DNA of 64,000 nucleotides from Thermoplasmata archaeon (GCA_021802125.1 JAKAAX010000011.1:1-64000); one strand, 5' to 3'; positions 26,830 through 36,080 are shown, counted from the first letter of the stretch. Notes: generated by a model not told the origin, from the letters alone. Program-made: numbers and translations.

Positions 26830-28951
26830 CCACAGCCGCGACGCGCCCGTGGTCAACACGGGCTGGTACACCTCGCTCTGCCGGAACCTCGGCGGGTCGT
26901 TCCAGAGCCTCTTCCCCCCGGCCCGACGCACCGCCCGCCTGCAGGCGCAGTACGAGAAGGTCCGTCTCCAGCTGAGGCAGGCCGAAGCGGCCGTCACCCA
27001 GTCCGAGGCGGTGGAGTCCCGCCGGTCCGTGCGCCTTCGGCAGGCGGAGAGGAAGGTCCACGTCCTCCAGCGCAAGCTCGACAACCTGGACCGTCTCATC
27101 AAACGGGTGGAGTTCCGCCGGGAGCTCTACTTCGCCGGGATCGACGTGACCCCCGACGAGATCCATGTGACCGCGCTCTCGGTCTTCTTCGTGACCTTCC
27201 TCGCGCTCGCCGCCCTCCTTGGGGCGGAGTTCGCGCTCTCCCAGCCCTTCGGGGCGATCGACCCCATCGCAGGGACGATCACCATCGCGGCGCTCTCCCT
27301 GCTCCCGCTCATCCTGTTCCTCTACATCTACAACTATCCTCAATGGACGGCGGCGCGCCTCCGCGTCCAGACGCTGGGACGCGCGCCCGAGGCCGTCCAC
27401 TACATGGTCATGTCCATGCGGCTCAACCCGTCGCTGGACCGGGCCGTCCGGTTCGCGGCCGAGAACGTCGAGGACCCGCTGAGCTCCAGCCTGCGCAAGG
27501 TGCTCTGGGACGTCCACACACGCAACCACCCCTCGATCGAGACCTCGTTCATGGCCTTCGCCGAGGAGTGGGGCCACTGGAACGAGGACTTCAAGCGGGC
27601 GATGTACTCGATCCGGATGGCCACCCTCGAGCGGACCGACGAGGGGCTCGCCAAGAACCTCGAGAAGGCGCTCGACTCCGTCCTCCAAGGGACGAAGAAG
27701 AAGATCGACAACTTCGCGGCCGGGCTCCAGAGCCCGACGACCGTCCTCTTCGGCCTGGGGGTCCTGCTCCCGATGATCATCGGAGCGATGCTGCCGATGA
27801 TCTTCCTCGCCGGTCTCGGCAACGCGATCTCGAACCCGGGCGGGCTCTCCAGCGGCACGGCTTCAGGGAACCCCCTGCAGCAGGCCCCTCTCGCCTACTC
27901 CGACCAGGTCATCGCGAACGTGGGCTTCGCCCTGCTCCTGGACGTGGCCTTCCCGATCGGCGCGCTGGCCTACGCCTCCTCGATCCTGGCCAAGCGGCCG
28001 GGGACCCTCCGTCCTCCGGAAGCGCCGATCGCGGACGAGATGGCCTTGATGCGCTCCCCTTCCACCAACGTTGCGATCGCGGTTCTCCTGGCCGCGGGTA
28101 TCGGGGCCCTGGCCTACCCGGTCTACGAGGGGTGGTTGGGCGCCCTCATCCAGCCGGTCTACGAGCTCCTCCCGGTGATGGGGTTCGCCGCCGGCCTCTC
28201 GGTGTTCTACGTCCTGGACGTCTGGCCGCTGCACCAGGCCCGCAAGGTGATGGAAAAGCTCGAGTCGGAGTTCCCCGACGCCCTCTTCCAGGTGGGGAAC
28301 CGCATGGCCGAAGGCCTTCCCCTGGAGCGGGCGCTCGACCGGACCGCCGAGGCCATGACCGGGACCGAGACGGCGCTGCTCTTCCGCCGCGTGCTGCACG
28401 CGATGCGGGTCACCGGGCAGACCCCGGAGCAAGTGATCTTCGGTGGCCCCCACGGCCCCGGGCTGCTCAAGATCTACCCGTCGCGGATGGTGGCGGTCTC
28501 GATGCGGGCGCTCCTGGAGGCGGTCACCAAGGGCCCCGAGGCGGTCGGCCACACGATCGTTCCGATGGCCCAGTACCTGAAGGAGCTGCGCGACGTCGAT
28601 CAATCCCTCCGCACCGCGCTCAAGCCGACGGTCTCGATGATGAACGGGACGGCCTACTTCTTCTCGCCCCTGGTGCTGGGGATGACCGGCGCCCTCTACG
28701 TCCTCCTCTCGAACGTGCTCGCCTCCGGGAGCCTCATCGTCTCCATCCCGGTCTTCATGCTCGTCATCGGGATCTACCTCGTTGAGATGGTCCTGGTGAT
28801 CACGTTCTTCACCGTGGGGGTCGACCGCGGCGGCGACCCCACCTCGCTGAAGGTGATGATCGGCACCTGGCTGGGGATCTCCTTCGCGATCTTCCTCTTC
28901 GCGGCCGCGCTCGGCCTCGCCGTGGTCACCTCGGGGAGCCTGGGCAGCTGA
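26822..28951 (+). CDS. TadC/GspF-like membrane platform protein, duplicated
   Basis: A 709-residue inner-membrane platform that works with the ATPase to push pilins outward. Residues 40-95 are a coiled coil (RLQAQYEKVRLQLRQAEA, RKVHVLQRKLDNLDRLIK). Two T2SSF-type domains follow: one with helices near 120-170 and 300-330 and the cytosolic segment MVMSMRLNPSLDRAVRFAAE; the second with helices near 415-465, cytosolic NRMAEGLPLERALDRTAEAM, and terminal helices near 610-705. The duplication is typical of archaeal ArlJ/TadC-like platforms. The start ATG lies inside the end of the ATPase gene, which couples translation. Confidence 0.85.
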   Translation: MADHSRDAPVVNTGWYTSLCRNLGGSFQSLFPPARRTARLQAQYEKVRLQLRQAEAAVTQSEAVESRRSVRLRQAERKVHVLQRKLDNLDRLIKRVEFRRELYFAGIDVTPDEIHVTALSVFFVTFLALAALLGAEFALSQPFGAIDPIAGTITIAALSLLPLILFLYIYNYPQWTAARLRVQTLGRAPEAVHYMVMSMRLNPSLDRAVRFAAENVEDPLSSSLRKVLWDVHTRNHPSIETSFMAFAEEWGHWNEDFKRAMYSIRMATLERTDEGLAKNLEKALDSVLQGTKKKIDNFAAGLQSPTTVLFGLGVLLPMIIGAMLPMIFLAGLGNAISNPGGLSSGTASGNPLQQAPLAYSDQVIANVGFALLLDVAFPIGALAYASSILAKRPGTLRPPEAPIADEMALMRSPSTNVAIAVLLAAGIGALAYPVYEGWLGALIQPVYELLPVMGFAAGLSVFYVLDVWPLHQARKVMEKLESEFPDALFQVGNRMAEGLPLERALDRTAEAMTGTETALLFRRVLHAMRVTGQTPEQVIFGGPHGPGLLKIYPSRMVAVSMRALLEAVTKGPEAVGHTIVPMAQYLKELRDVDQSLRTALKPTVSMMNGTAYFFSPLVLGMTGALYVLLSNVLASGSLIVSIPVFMLVIGIYLVEMVLVITFFTVGVDRGGDPTSLKVMIGTWLGISFAIFLFAAALGLAVVTSGSLGS

Positions 28952-28983
28952 GGCTGGAAGGCTCGGAGGAGGAGGGAAGCACG

Positions 28984-29457
28984 ATGAGATCGTTCGTCTG
29001 TCGCGGGAGGGGGATCAAAGCCCATCGCCGCGGTGTCCTGGAAGGCGTTCCGCTTACGCTGCTCATCTCGATCTTCATCATCGCGATCGGGGCGGTGCTC
29101 ATCCTGGGGCTCTTCTCCTACGCGAAGGTGACGAGCCTGGGGTCCCTCTCGCTGGCGACCCCCTCCGGAAGCACCCGGCAGGGGTTCATCCTGGCCCAGC
29201 CGACCCAGCTTGAAGTGACCGCGTGGGCCCAGTCCGGTGCGCACCTGAGCGGCGTCGGGGTCGTGCTCAACGGCAGCGGGGTCAGCCTTCGGGGCCTCAC
29301 CGGGGGCAACGGCACCGTCTTCTTCTGGATCGTCCCGGTCCTCCACTACCACGCTTCCAGCGGCGTCCTCACGGTCTCGGCGACCTACTCTCCCGGGGTC
29401 TCCCTCGTCTCGCCCCCGACGCAGTCCTACTCGGTCAGCTTGATGGTGCTCTCATGA
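28984..29457 (+). CDS. type IV prepilin-like protein with Ig-like domain
   Basis: A 157-residue protein with a class III signal: basic N-terminus ending HRRGVLEGVP, then helix LTLLISIFIIAIGAVLILGLF. The RRG/xLEGxP arrangement is the same as in the prepilin at 19,737, so both are probably cut by one peptidase. Residues 55-155 are beta-rich and Ig-like (QLEVTAWAQSGAHLSGVGV, GGNGTVFFW), again Big-1-like. A strong Shine-Dalgarno (GGAGGAGGGA) precedes the ATG. The stop overlaps the next ATG by 4 bases. It is a probable pilin subunit. Confidence 0.75.
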   Translation: MRSFVCRGRGIKAHRRGVLEGVPLTLLISIFIIAIGAVLILGLFSYAKVTSLGSLSLATPSGSTRQGFILAQPTQLEVTAWAQSGAHLSGVGVVLNGSGVSLRGLTGGNGTVFFWIVPVLHYHASSGVLTVSATYSPGVSLVSPPTQSYSVSLMVLS

Positions 29458-30074
29458 AGGTCGTTTCGCGGGCCCTCCTCCGACGCCAGCTCCACGGCTC
29501 GGGACTGCGACGTGGCCGCCGGGGAGTCACGGACGTCCCGCTCGAGCTTCTCATCATCATCATCATCCTGGCGATCGTCGTCCCCATCATCGTCGCCGCG
29601 CTCATCACCTACACGAACGCCCAGACCTCGCTCGCGATCCAGGAGCAGGCTTCGAACCTGCGCGACGTGGTCGTCCAGACCTACGACGACGGGATCAACA
29701 CGACGCTGCTGCTGACGCTGAACCTGCCGAGGAACGGCTGCATCTCGGCGGGGGAGTACCTGTGGGACCACGCGGGCAACATCAACTACTACGCGACCCG
29801 CATCGGGTACAACGTCTGCGGCCAGACCTCCGATTACATCTACGTGGATAACGGGGCGATGAACGTCCTCCTGACGAACATCACCTGCACCTACCCCGCG
29901 TTGAGCTGGAGCAGCTGCTGGACCCAGACCTTCCACGTGACGTCGGGGCAGGCCACCGAGATCGCGGTCATCAAGCTCGCCCCGGGAGGGTTCTTTGCCT
30001 GGGGGCACAGCGACCTCCCGGTCTCGACCAACCTCACCACGGGGTTCGTGAACGTGGAGCAGGTGTACCCATGA
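29454..30074 (+). CDS. prepilin-like protein
   Basis: A 206-residue protein starting at the ATG that overlaps the previous stop (ATGA). The N-terminus is Arg-rich and ends GRRGVTDVPLELLIIIIILA: a class III-type cleavage site followed by a very hydrophobic helix that continues as YTNAQTSLAIQEQASNLRDV, the usual alpha-helical pilin spine. The exterior domain contains four cysteines (NGCISAG, NVCGQTS, ITCTYPA, SSCWTQ), probably two disulfides. It is translationally coupled to both neighbours. The frame also stays open upstream to 29223, but that part overlaps the previous gene and is not coding. Confidence 0.75.
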   Translation: MKVVSRALLRRQLHGSGLRRGRRGVTDVPLELLIIIIILAIVVPIIVAALITYTNAQTSLAIQEQASNLRDVVVQTYDDGINTTLLLTLNLPRNGCISAGEYLWDHAGNINYYATRIGYNVCGQTSDYIYVDNGAMNVLLTNITCTYPALSWSSCWTQTFHVTSGQATEIAVIKLAPGGFFAWGHSDLPVSTNLTTGFVNVEQVYP

Positions 30075-30661
30075 TGCTGGACTGGGCCGTCAGCATCCTC
30101 CTCGTCAGCCTGATCGTCTTCGGGCTGGTGGTGATCACGCTCGACTTCTTCCAGAACGTCGACCACGACTACGTGCTGCGCAACGCGCTCTCGGCCTCCG
30201 CGCACACGGTGGCCGACCAGGTCGACCGGCTCGAGGGGATCTCCGCGACCGCGAACCAGGGGTTCTTCTACAATACTACCGTGACCACGACAGGGAGCAC
30301 CGAGTACGGGGTTCCCATGCCCCAGCTCCTCGCGGGCACCCGTTATTCGGTCGACTTCACCCACGACTTCGTCGTGCTCGTCTCCAACGGGTCGGGCCCG
30401 ACCGTGGGCACCTACGTCGACCTCACCGAGCCCGTGCACCTCATCCCCGAGAACATGACGCATCAGTGGGAGAACCAGCCCTACAACGGCTACTTCCTCT
30501 CGAGCTACCACCTCCACGTCATCGACCAGGCCTACAACTGCTGGTCCTTCCCCTCCGGGGTCAACTTCAACGCGACGGTGGCGAACGTCCTCGTGGACGG
30601 GTTCCCGACCTACCTCGCGTTCGTCTACGCCATGAACGGGATGAGCTATTCTTGCACGTGA
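30071..30661 (+). CDS. pseudopilin-like exterior protein
   Basis: A 196-residue protein that opens at once with a membrane helix (MLDWAVSILLVSLIVFGLVV), followed by an amphipathic stretch (NVDHDYVLRNALSASAHTVA) and a beta-rich exterior domain with Asn-x-Thr sites and two Cys (NCWSFPSG, SYSCT). The absence of a basic RRG leader means it may not be processed by the prepilin peptidase, unlike its two upstream neighbours. It overlaps the previous gene by 4 bases, so is made together with them. It may be a minor pilin or an anchor. Confidence 0.65.
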   Translation: MMLDWAVSILLVSLIVFGLVVITLDFFQNVDHDYVLRNALSASAHTVADQVDRLEGISATANQGFFYNTTVTTTGSTEYGVPMPQLLAGTRYSVDFTHDFVVLVSNGSGPTVGTYVDLTEPVHLIPENMTHQWENQPYNGYFLSSYHLHVIDQAYNCWSFPSGVNFNATVANVLVDGFPTYLAFVYAMNGMSYSCT

Positions 30662-30689
30662 GTGAGAGACCAGAAGGAGAAGGGAGCGC

Positions 30690-31493
30690 ATGATCCGAGG
30701 TGGAAAAGGCGGCGGAGACCCGACGATGGAGAAGGAGAGCATCCCCCTGCCGGTAGAGGCGGAGGAGGCTCGCGTCCAGATCAAGTGGGGACAGATCACG
30801 GGCCTGGTCCTGGGGATCGTCTTCCTGGTCGTGATGGCCCTCATGGCCTACACGGCGGTCTCGACCCCGGGATTCCCCTACCTCTTCCCGGCCCTCGCCA
30901 TGGCCTACTTCGGAGCCGCGGGCGTCTCGGACCTCGCGGTCGCCCTCACGACGCAGAAGGGCACCGTCGCGCTCTGGCAGGAGGGCAAGTTCGTCGAGGG
31001 AGACGAGCGCCTCCGAAGCTGGAGAATGCCCCTGGGGTTCGTCCCCGGCGGGATCCTCCCCGGATGGTTCCTCCACCGCGCGCTGGAGCGGGTCCGCCCC
31101 CTGGTGCAGCTGGAGAAGGGTGGTGTGCCCGCGCCCCGGAGCCCCATGACCCCCAACGCTGCGTATTCCCAGGCTCCCACCCCGTACCCTGCCCCCGCGG
31201 CGGGCTACGCTGCCCCTCCGGCGGCGTACGGCCAGGCGCCACCGGCGCAGGCCGACCACGTGGCCCCCGACCCCTACGGCGGCGCGCGCGCGGCGCCGGC
31301 CCCTGCCCCTGCTCCGCAGCCTGCCGCATCCCAACCCTCGCACCCCTCTGCGCTGTGGAGCCGCCCGAGCACCTACCAGACGGCGCGGATGTCCGCCCAG
31401 TCCGCCACCCCGCGCAACTGCCCCTCCTGCTACGCGACCCTCGACGCGGACAGCCGGTTCTGCAAGCAGTGCGGGGCCACGGCCCCGGCGTAG
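30690..31493 (+). CDS. membrane protein with Pro-rich tail and C-terminal zinc ribbon
   Basis: A 267-residue protein, last of the pilus-like operon. Two membrane helices (about residues 35-57 and 63-85) are followed by a short cytosolic domain, a long Pro/Ala/Tyr-rich linker (about 145-235; AAPPAAYGQAPPAQ) and a zinc ribbon with CPSCYATL and CKQCGATAP at residues 243-264. This double-zinc-ribbon style tail is the mirror image of the N-terminal ribbon on the ATPase in the same operon. It may dock to the ATPase or to shared partners, which is inference. GGAGAAGGG lies about 8 bases before the ATG. Confidence 0.7.
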   Translation: MIRGGKGGGDPTMEKESIPLPVEAEEARVQIKWGQITGLVLGIVFLVVMALMAYTAVSTPGFPYLFPALAMAYFGAAGVSDLAVALTTQKGTVALWQEGKFVEGDERLRSWRMPLGFVPGGILPGWFLHRALERVRPLVQLEKGGVPAPRSPMTPNAAYSQAPTPYPAPAAGYAAPPAAYGQAPPAQADHVAPDPYGGARAAPAPAPAPQPAASQPSHPSALWSRPSTYQTARMSAQSATPRNCPSCYATLDADSRFCKQCGATAPA

Positions 31494-31528
31494 GAAGGAA
31501 GATCGGCGGGGGGGAGCGCGGCGCCCCG

Positions 31529-34500
31529 TCAGGGCGTCGGGTCGTCCCCGCCGCTGCCGCTCCGCCCCGCGCCTGCCTCGTCCTTAGCAGGCGCGTTCTC
31601 GTCCTCGGTGGGCTCCGCCTTCCCATCCTCGGCGGGAGCCTCCTTTGCGGCGATCGCGGTCTCGGGGGGAGGAAGGCCCAGGCTGTCCTTCGGCAGGAAC
31701 GTCGGGGTCTCCTTCTCCTCGCCCTTCCCCTCGGCGGCCTCCGGGGTCTCCGGAGGCACCCCTTTCGGGGAAGTGATCAACGAGGGTCGCGGAGGACCGG
31801 CTCGCCATCGTGCGTAGGCCCAGAGCGCGAGGAAGCACGCGATGACCGCGAGCGGTGCGGCCAGCAACCAATCCGCCCGGGAGACCCCCAGCGGGCCCGA
31901 GCTCGAGGGCACGGTCACGCTCACCGTGGAGCTCCTGGAGTAGAATCCTTGGGCGGAGACCGTCAGGTGCAGGAGCACGGTCCCCTGTGAGCCGGAGGGC
32001 GGGGTCCACGTGAACGCCCCCTGCCCGTTCAGGTCGGTGAACACGGCGGGGGGAAGCACGGAGCCGCTCGGAGCGGTCAGCGTCGCGTACGCCCCGACCA
32101 CAGGGCCGGAAGCGTTCGAGGTCGCGAGCAAGACGGTCACCGATCCCCCTGACCAGGCGCCCACCTGCACAGAGAGGTCCAGTGCCTGAAGGACGACGGG
32201 CACTCGAACCTCCGCCAGTCCCACGCCGTACCCGAGGACGCTGGCCTCCGCCACGAGGAGGGCGCTGGAGTTGGCGCTCAGAAGCGGGACCGTGAGGTCG
32301 AAGGCGTAGGCGCCGGGACCTGAGACGGTCGACGGAACGGAGGCCGGAAGTGGCGCGTAGCCGAAGACCGCGGAGAGGGTGGCGCCGGCGAGAGGGGCCC
32401 CGGTCGTGGAGTTGACCCACGCCACGAACCGCCCGAGCCCACCGCTCACCAACGGGCCGTTGACCGCGCGTACGGCGAGAGCGAGCGTGTAGGGCTGGAT
32501 GGCCAGGACCGCATGGCCGCCCCCCACCTGGAAGCCCGCGACCACCGCGAGGATGGCGAGCGAGTCGTTCTCGGGCAGCTCGACCAAGGGAGCGGTGTAC
32601 GGGACGGTGTAGGCGGAGACTGGCGAGTCGAAGACGGGTGCGCCAAGGACCCCACCGAGCGGACTTTGGAAGCTGAGGGTCGCGTTCGGAAGAGGGCCCG
32701 CGCCCTCGGTCCCGTTGACCCAGAGGATGACGGTCCCCTGGCCGTCGGAATAGAGCGGCGGCCCGTCGAGGTGGCCCTCGACGGAGAGGTTTCCCGGGAC
32801 CAACCACACCGATAGGTTCACCGAGCCGGGTAGCCAGTCCATCGCCGAGCCGAGCACGGAGAACATGAGCTGCTGAGGGCTCGGGGCGAGGGGGAGGCTG
32901 AGATTGACGATGGCCCCACCGCCTGGAAGGTACCACGGCAGGCCCGCGTGCAGACCTGCGGGGAGGACGAACTCCACCTGGGGGGGTGTGAGCGGAACTC
33001 CCGAGCCGTTCACCCAAACGTGCACGGGCCACGTGGAGAGGGAGCCCAGCTGGCCCGCGAGCCCGGTCGCCGCCACCTGGGCCCTGGGGAACCCCGACCC
33101 GTTCCAGAGCTCGGTCGCGGGGGAGAGGGAGGGAAGACCGGAGGAGACCTCCACTGCGCCTGGCGCGAGGAAGAGGTCCTGCAGGTACCCCTCTTCAGGA
33201 GATCCTGCGCAGGGCAGGCAGCCGTTGGCCAGAGGACCCACGCTCCCCGCGTGCGGCAGCGTCCAGGCTCCCGACTCGTTCAGAAGGAGCGCGGCGTCCA
33301 GGCTCAACGGAGAGAGGGTGGCGGGCAGGGGCCCCGCGACCTGGACCGTCAGGTAGGCCCGGGGACCGGAAGTCACGGTCTGGACCCCCACCGGCAAGCT
33401 CCCGTTGGCGTTGTCCGTGGAGCCCGTGATCGGGCGGCCGTTCAAGCTGAAGTTCCACCAACCCGTCGGAACCCCGGTCGTGAGGTTCACGGTCGAGGTC
33501 CCCTCGAGCCGGAGCACCTTTGCCAGGGAGGGATGCGTGAAGGAGAGCGTGGCGTCCAGGGACCCCGAGAGGTTCTCGACGAAGAAGGGGACGACCCGTG
33601 CCCCGGGAGCGTTCACCCAAGCCCCCACGCCCAGCGAGAGACCGGGGGCCACATTCTCCCAGGCGGTCACGACGTAGGACGTGGCGTTGGGACCGACAAC
33701 GATCCCCGAGCTGAGGTTGAGGACCGCACCGATCCCGGAGTTCGGGAAGGAGCCGGAGAGCGACCCTGTCACGTTCGCCACAGTGTGGAAGCCTGGGCCC
33801 GCAAGCCCCCAGAGCCAGTCCCCGGTTGGAGGGGCGGGAGCTACGCTTCCACCGAGCTCGATCTCCCCGTCTAGCAGACCGGGCGCCTGGTCGTCCCCGA
33901 CCACCTGCCATCCTGTGGAAGGGCCCCTCCAGATCCCGTTGTTCGGGACCATCGGTCCTCCGATCCTCCCGCCTACGGAGAGAAGAGCGAACGCGGGGTC
34001 GAAGAGCACCGTCACAGGGGGACCCGCGACCGGCGACTCGACCAGCAAGCTCGGACTGGTGAAGGGAGAGGTGGCTGGGGAGAACCCGACCGCGGAAGAA
34101 GCGCCGAGGTCGACCGTGCCGTTCCCGCCGACCGCCTCGATGGCCAAGCCGTCGGCGGTCGCGGACCACCAGGTGCCGTGCTCGAACGAGAACGCGAGCA
34201 CCACCGTGGACCCGGAAGTGAAGTTCCTGGACCGATTGACGAACTCCTGGACGCCGGAGCCTGAGGTCAAGTTCCAGATCGCGTATCCCGCCTCCCAATC
34301 CGCGACGGTGGAGTTCTGGAAACCGAAGAGCCCGACCGCGATCTGGGTCGTGGCATTGAAGGGCTCTCCAACCAGGAAGGTGAAGTTCTGTCCCGCCACA
34401 AGGCTCCCGTTCGGGATCAGGATGTTGGTCTCGATGCCGCGGTTCTTGGCGACTCCAGGGTCCGTGGTGGTGATGGAAGCAGAAACGGCGCTCCTCTGGA

Positions 34501-34780
34501 CCGAGGGCGAGGATGGGGGCAAATGGGTCGAGGTCCCGGGATGGGAGCCAGGCATGTCCCCAGAACCCACAGAGACCGGAGCTGGGGAGGCGGAGGACGC
34601 AATGGGACTCGCGGCGGCCGACGGGAGAGGGCCGCTTCGGTCCCTCGTCATTGTCGGGGCGAAGGACAAGGTGGTCAGGAGCAGCAGGAGGAGCAGCAGG
34701 ATCGAGGAGAGAACCGTCCTCTCGGGGAGCCCGGGTCCAAGCGGGTATCCCTCTCCGCGCCGCGGGAGCCTTCGCGTCAT
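31529..34780 (-). CDS. large cell-surface protein with C-terminal membrane anchor
   Basis: A 1083-residue protein: signal peptide (VLSSILLLLLLLLTTLSFAP, about residues 24-43), a long exterior region rich in Gly, Ser, Thr, Val and Pro with many N-x-S/T sequons, apparent repeats of Ig-like/carboxypeptidase-regulatory-like modules toward the C-terminal side (GAYATLTAPSGSVLPP, DLNGQGAFTWTPPSGS), one membrane helix (about 980-1000, LLAAPLAVIACFLALWAYA) and an acidic cytoplasmic tail rich in Glu, Lys and Pro. Its ATG overlaps the nitrilase stop (ATGA), so the two are coupled. It is convergent with the pilus-like operon. No enzymatic motif is seen; an adhesive or S-layer-linked role is possible. Confidence 0.7.
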   Translation of the reverse strand: MTRRLPRRGEGYPLGPGLPERTVLSSILLLLLLLLTTLSFAPTMTRDRSGPLPSAAASPIASSASPAPVSVGSGDMPGSHPGTSTHLPPSSPSVQRSAVSASITTTDPGVAKNRGIETNILIPNGSLVAGQNFTFLVGEPFNATTQIAVGLFGFQNSTVADWEAGYAIWNLTSGSGVQEFVNRSRNFTSGSTVVLAFSFEHGTWWSATADGLAIEAVGGNGTVDLGASSAVGFSPATSPFTSPSLLVESPVAGPPVTVLFDPAFALLSVGGRIGGPMVPNNGIWRGPSTGWQVVGDDQAPGLLDGEIELGGSVAPAPPTGDWLWGLAGPGFHTVANVTGSLSGSFPNSGIGAVLNLSSGIVVGPNATSYVVTAWENVAPGLSLGVGAWVNAPGARVVPFFVENLSGSLDATLSFTHPSLAKVLRLEGTSTVNLTTGVPTGWWNFSLNGRPITGSTDNANGSLPVGVQTVTSGPRAYLTVQVAGPLPATLSPLSLDAALLLNESGAWTLPHAGSVGPLANGCLPCAGSPEEGYLQDLFLAPGAVEVSSGLPSLSPATELWNGSGFPRAQVAATGLAGQLGSLSTWPVHVWVNGSGVPLTPPQVEFVLPAGLHAGLPWYLPGGGAIVNLSLPLAPSPQQLMFSVLGSAMDWLPGSVNLSVWLVPGNLSVEGHLDGPPLYSDGQGTVILWVNGTEGAGPLPNATLSFQSPLGGVLGAPVFDSPVSAYTVPYTAPLVELPENDSLAILAVVAGFQVGGGHAVLAIQPYTLALAVRAVNGPLVSGGLGRFVAWVNSTTGAPLAGATLSAVFGYAPLPASVPSTVSGPGAYAFDLTVPLLSANSSALLVAEASVLGYGVGLAEVRVPVVLQALDLSVQVGAWSGGSVTVLLATSNASGPVVGAYATLTAPSGSVLPPAVFTDLNGQGAFTWTPPSGSQGTVLLHLTVSAQGFYSRSSTVSVTVPSSSGPLGVSRADWLLAAPLAVIACFLALWAYARWRAGPPRPSLITSPKGVPPETPEAAEGKGEEKETPTFLPKDSLGLPPPETAIAAKEAPAEDGKAEPTEDENAPAKDEAGAGRSGSGGDDPTP

Positions 34781-35577
34781 GCGGGTCTCGCGGCGAGGTC
34801 ACGAAGCACGGGGCGCATGGGGCGCCAGAGCGGGAGCGCCTCCAGTCCCACCTCGTAGGAAAGCAGCCGGTCCTCCCCTCCAAGTTCAACGACCTTCGCG
34901 GCCTCCCGCTCGCCCTTCAGGTCCCAGAGCCCAGAGCCTCCGGCGAAGACCATCCCGTCCTCCACCCCCGTCCGATTGCAGTAGGCGACGGGCGAGCCGT
35001 TCTCCACGGCCCTGGCGGGGAGCAACAGCTCGAAGAGGCGGCGGGAGGAGACCGGGGAGGCGGAGATGATCACCAGGAGCTCGGCCCCGCCCATCGCAAG
35101 CTGGCGGCTCACCTCAGGGAAGAAGACCTCGTAGCAGATCTCCATCCCGATACGCCCGAGCGGGGTCGGGAAGACCTCGCTCCGGTCGCCTGGCGAGAGG
35201 TTGACCGACTCTTCGAAAGGACCGAAGGTGGGGAGGTAGCGTTTCGGCTGGACCTTCCACGTCCCGTCCGGGCCCACCAGCAGCGCCGCGTTCTGGGTCT
35301 CCCCCTTGCGGTCGGGGTGCGTCCAGGGCGTGCCCACGATGAGCCACACGTTCGCCTTGCGGGATGCCTCCAGGACCCTGCGGAACGCGGGCGTTCCCGG
35401 GGCGAGCGCCATCCGATGGATGCGTTCCCCCACCCGGTAGCCCGAGAGGAAGAGCTCGGGGAGGACGAAGAGGTCCGAGGGCGGAGCGGCGGCGACCGCC
35501 CGCTCCAGGAGCGCGAGGTTCGAGGCCACGTCGCCCCGCGCAGGGGCGAGCTCGGCCAGGACGAGGCGAATCGGCAT
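34777..35577 (-). CDS. carbon-nitrogen hydrolase (nitrilase superfamily)
   Basis: A 266-residue cytosolic amidase-type enzyme with the complete Glu-Lys-Cys triad: Glu41 in LPELFLSGY, Lys112 in VQPKRYLPTF, Cys148 in MEICYEVFFPE. Length and motif spacing are those of the C-N hydrolase family, which hydrolyses small amides, carbamoyl compounds or nitriles. The substrate is not predictable. It lies in a three-gene minus-strand run (membrane protein 35,619-36,080, 41 bases, this gene, then a 4-base overlap with the giant surface protein). Coupling of a nitrilase to a surface protein is odd; omega-amidase or N-acyl chemistry are possibilities only. Confidence 0.85.
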   Translation of the reverse strand: MPIRLVLAELAPARGDVASNLALLERAVAAAPPSDLFVLPELFLSGYRVGERIHRMALAPGTPAFRRVLEASRKANVWLIVGTPWTHPDRKGETQNAALLVGPDGTWKVQPKRYLPTFGPFEESVNLSPGDRSEVFPTPLGRIGMEICYEVFFPEVSRQLAMGGAELLVIISASPVSSRRLFELLLPARAVENGSPVAYCNRTGVEDGMVFAGGSGLWDLKGEREAAKVVELGGEDRLLSYEVGLEALPLWRPMRPVLRDLAARPA

Positions 35578-35618
35578 CTTCCACCCCCCTTCCCGACGAG
35601 CCCTCCTTGGGACCGCCC

Positions 35619-36080
35619 CTACGAGAAGCTCTTCCGTACGGCCAGGAGATAGACGAAGAGGCCCAGGAGAACGAAGAACAGGTAGGTGAACGGGAGGAAG
35701 AAGAAGAAGATCACCGCCTCGGCTGCGAACAGCGAGACGGCGCAGAGCGCGAGGGCCCAGAGCTCCTGGTGCCAGAGCCCGTTCGCGACCGAGAGGAGGA
35801 TGAAGCCTCCCAGGAACATCCCCGCGCCACCAAGGGGCCCGAGGTTCACCACGTTCTCCCCGAAGATCGTGACCAGGGCCTGGAGCGGACCCACCGGGAT
35901 GGTGGGCCCCAGGAGCACGATGAGCCCAAGGATGAGGGCCCCGACCCCGATGAGCGCCACCAGGACCGAGAGGATGGAGATGCCGATCGGCCGGTGGGGA
36001 TGGGCGAACCCCGCGTGGACCACGACCGTCCCCGGGCGCGCCGGCATCGGGGGCGTGTGGAAAGGGGGGCGAACGCTCAT
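35619..36080 (-). CDS. small four-helix membrane protein
   Basis: A 153-residue protein with a Pro/His-containing N-terminus and about four membrane helices (near residues 31-58, 64-75 weak, 80-105 and 108-150) ending in a short basic tail (VRKSFS). The central loop carries FGENVVNLGPLGGAGMFLGG. It resembles small DUF-type integral membrane proteins common in archaea, but I assign no family. It is the first gene of the run with the nitrilase and the giant surface protein. Confidence 0.6.
   Translation of the reverse strand: MSVRPPFHTPPMPARPGTVVVHAGFAHPHRPIGISILSVLVALIGVGALILGLIVLLGPTIPVGPLQALVTIFGENVVNLGPLGGAGMFLGGFILLSVANGLWHQELWALALCAVSLFAAEAVIFFFFLPFTYLFFVLLGLFVYLLAVRKSFS

Noticed and set aside
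29223..29453. Longer start for the prepilin at 29,454
   Set aside because: The upstream part lies within the previous pilin in another frame; the class III signal begins only after the ATG at 29454.
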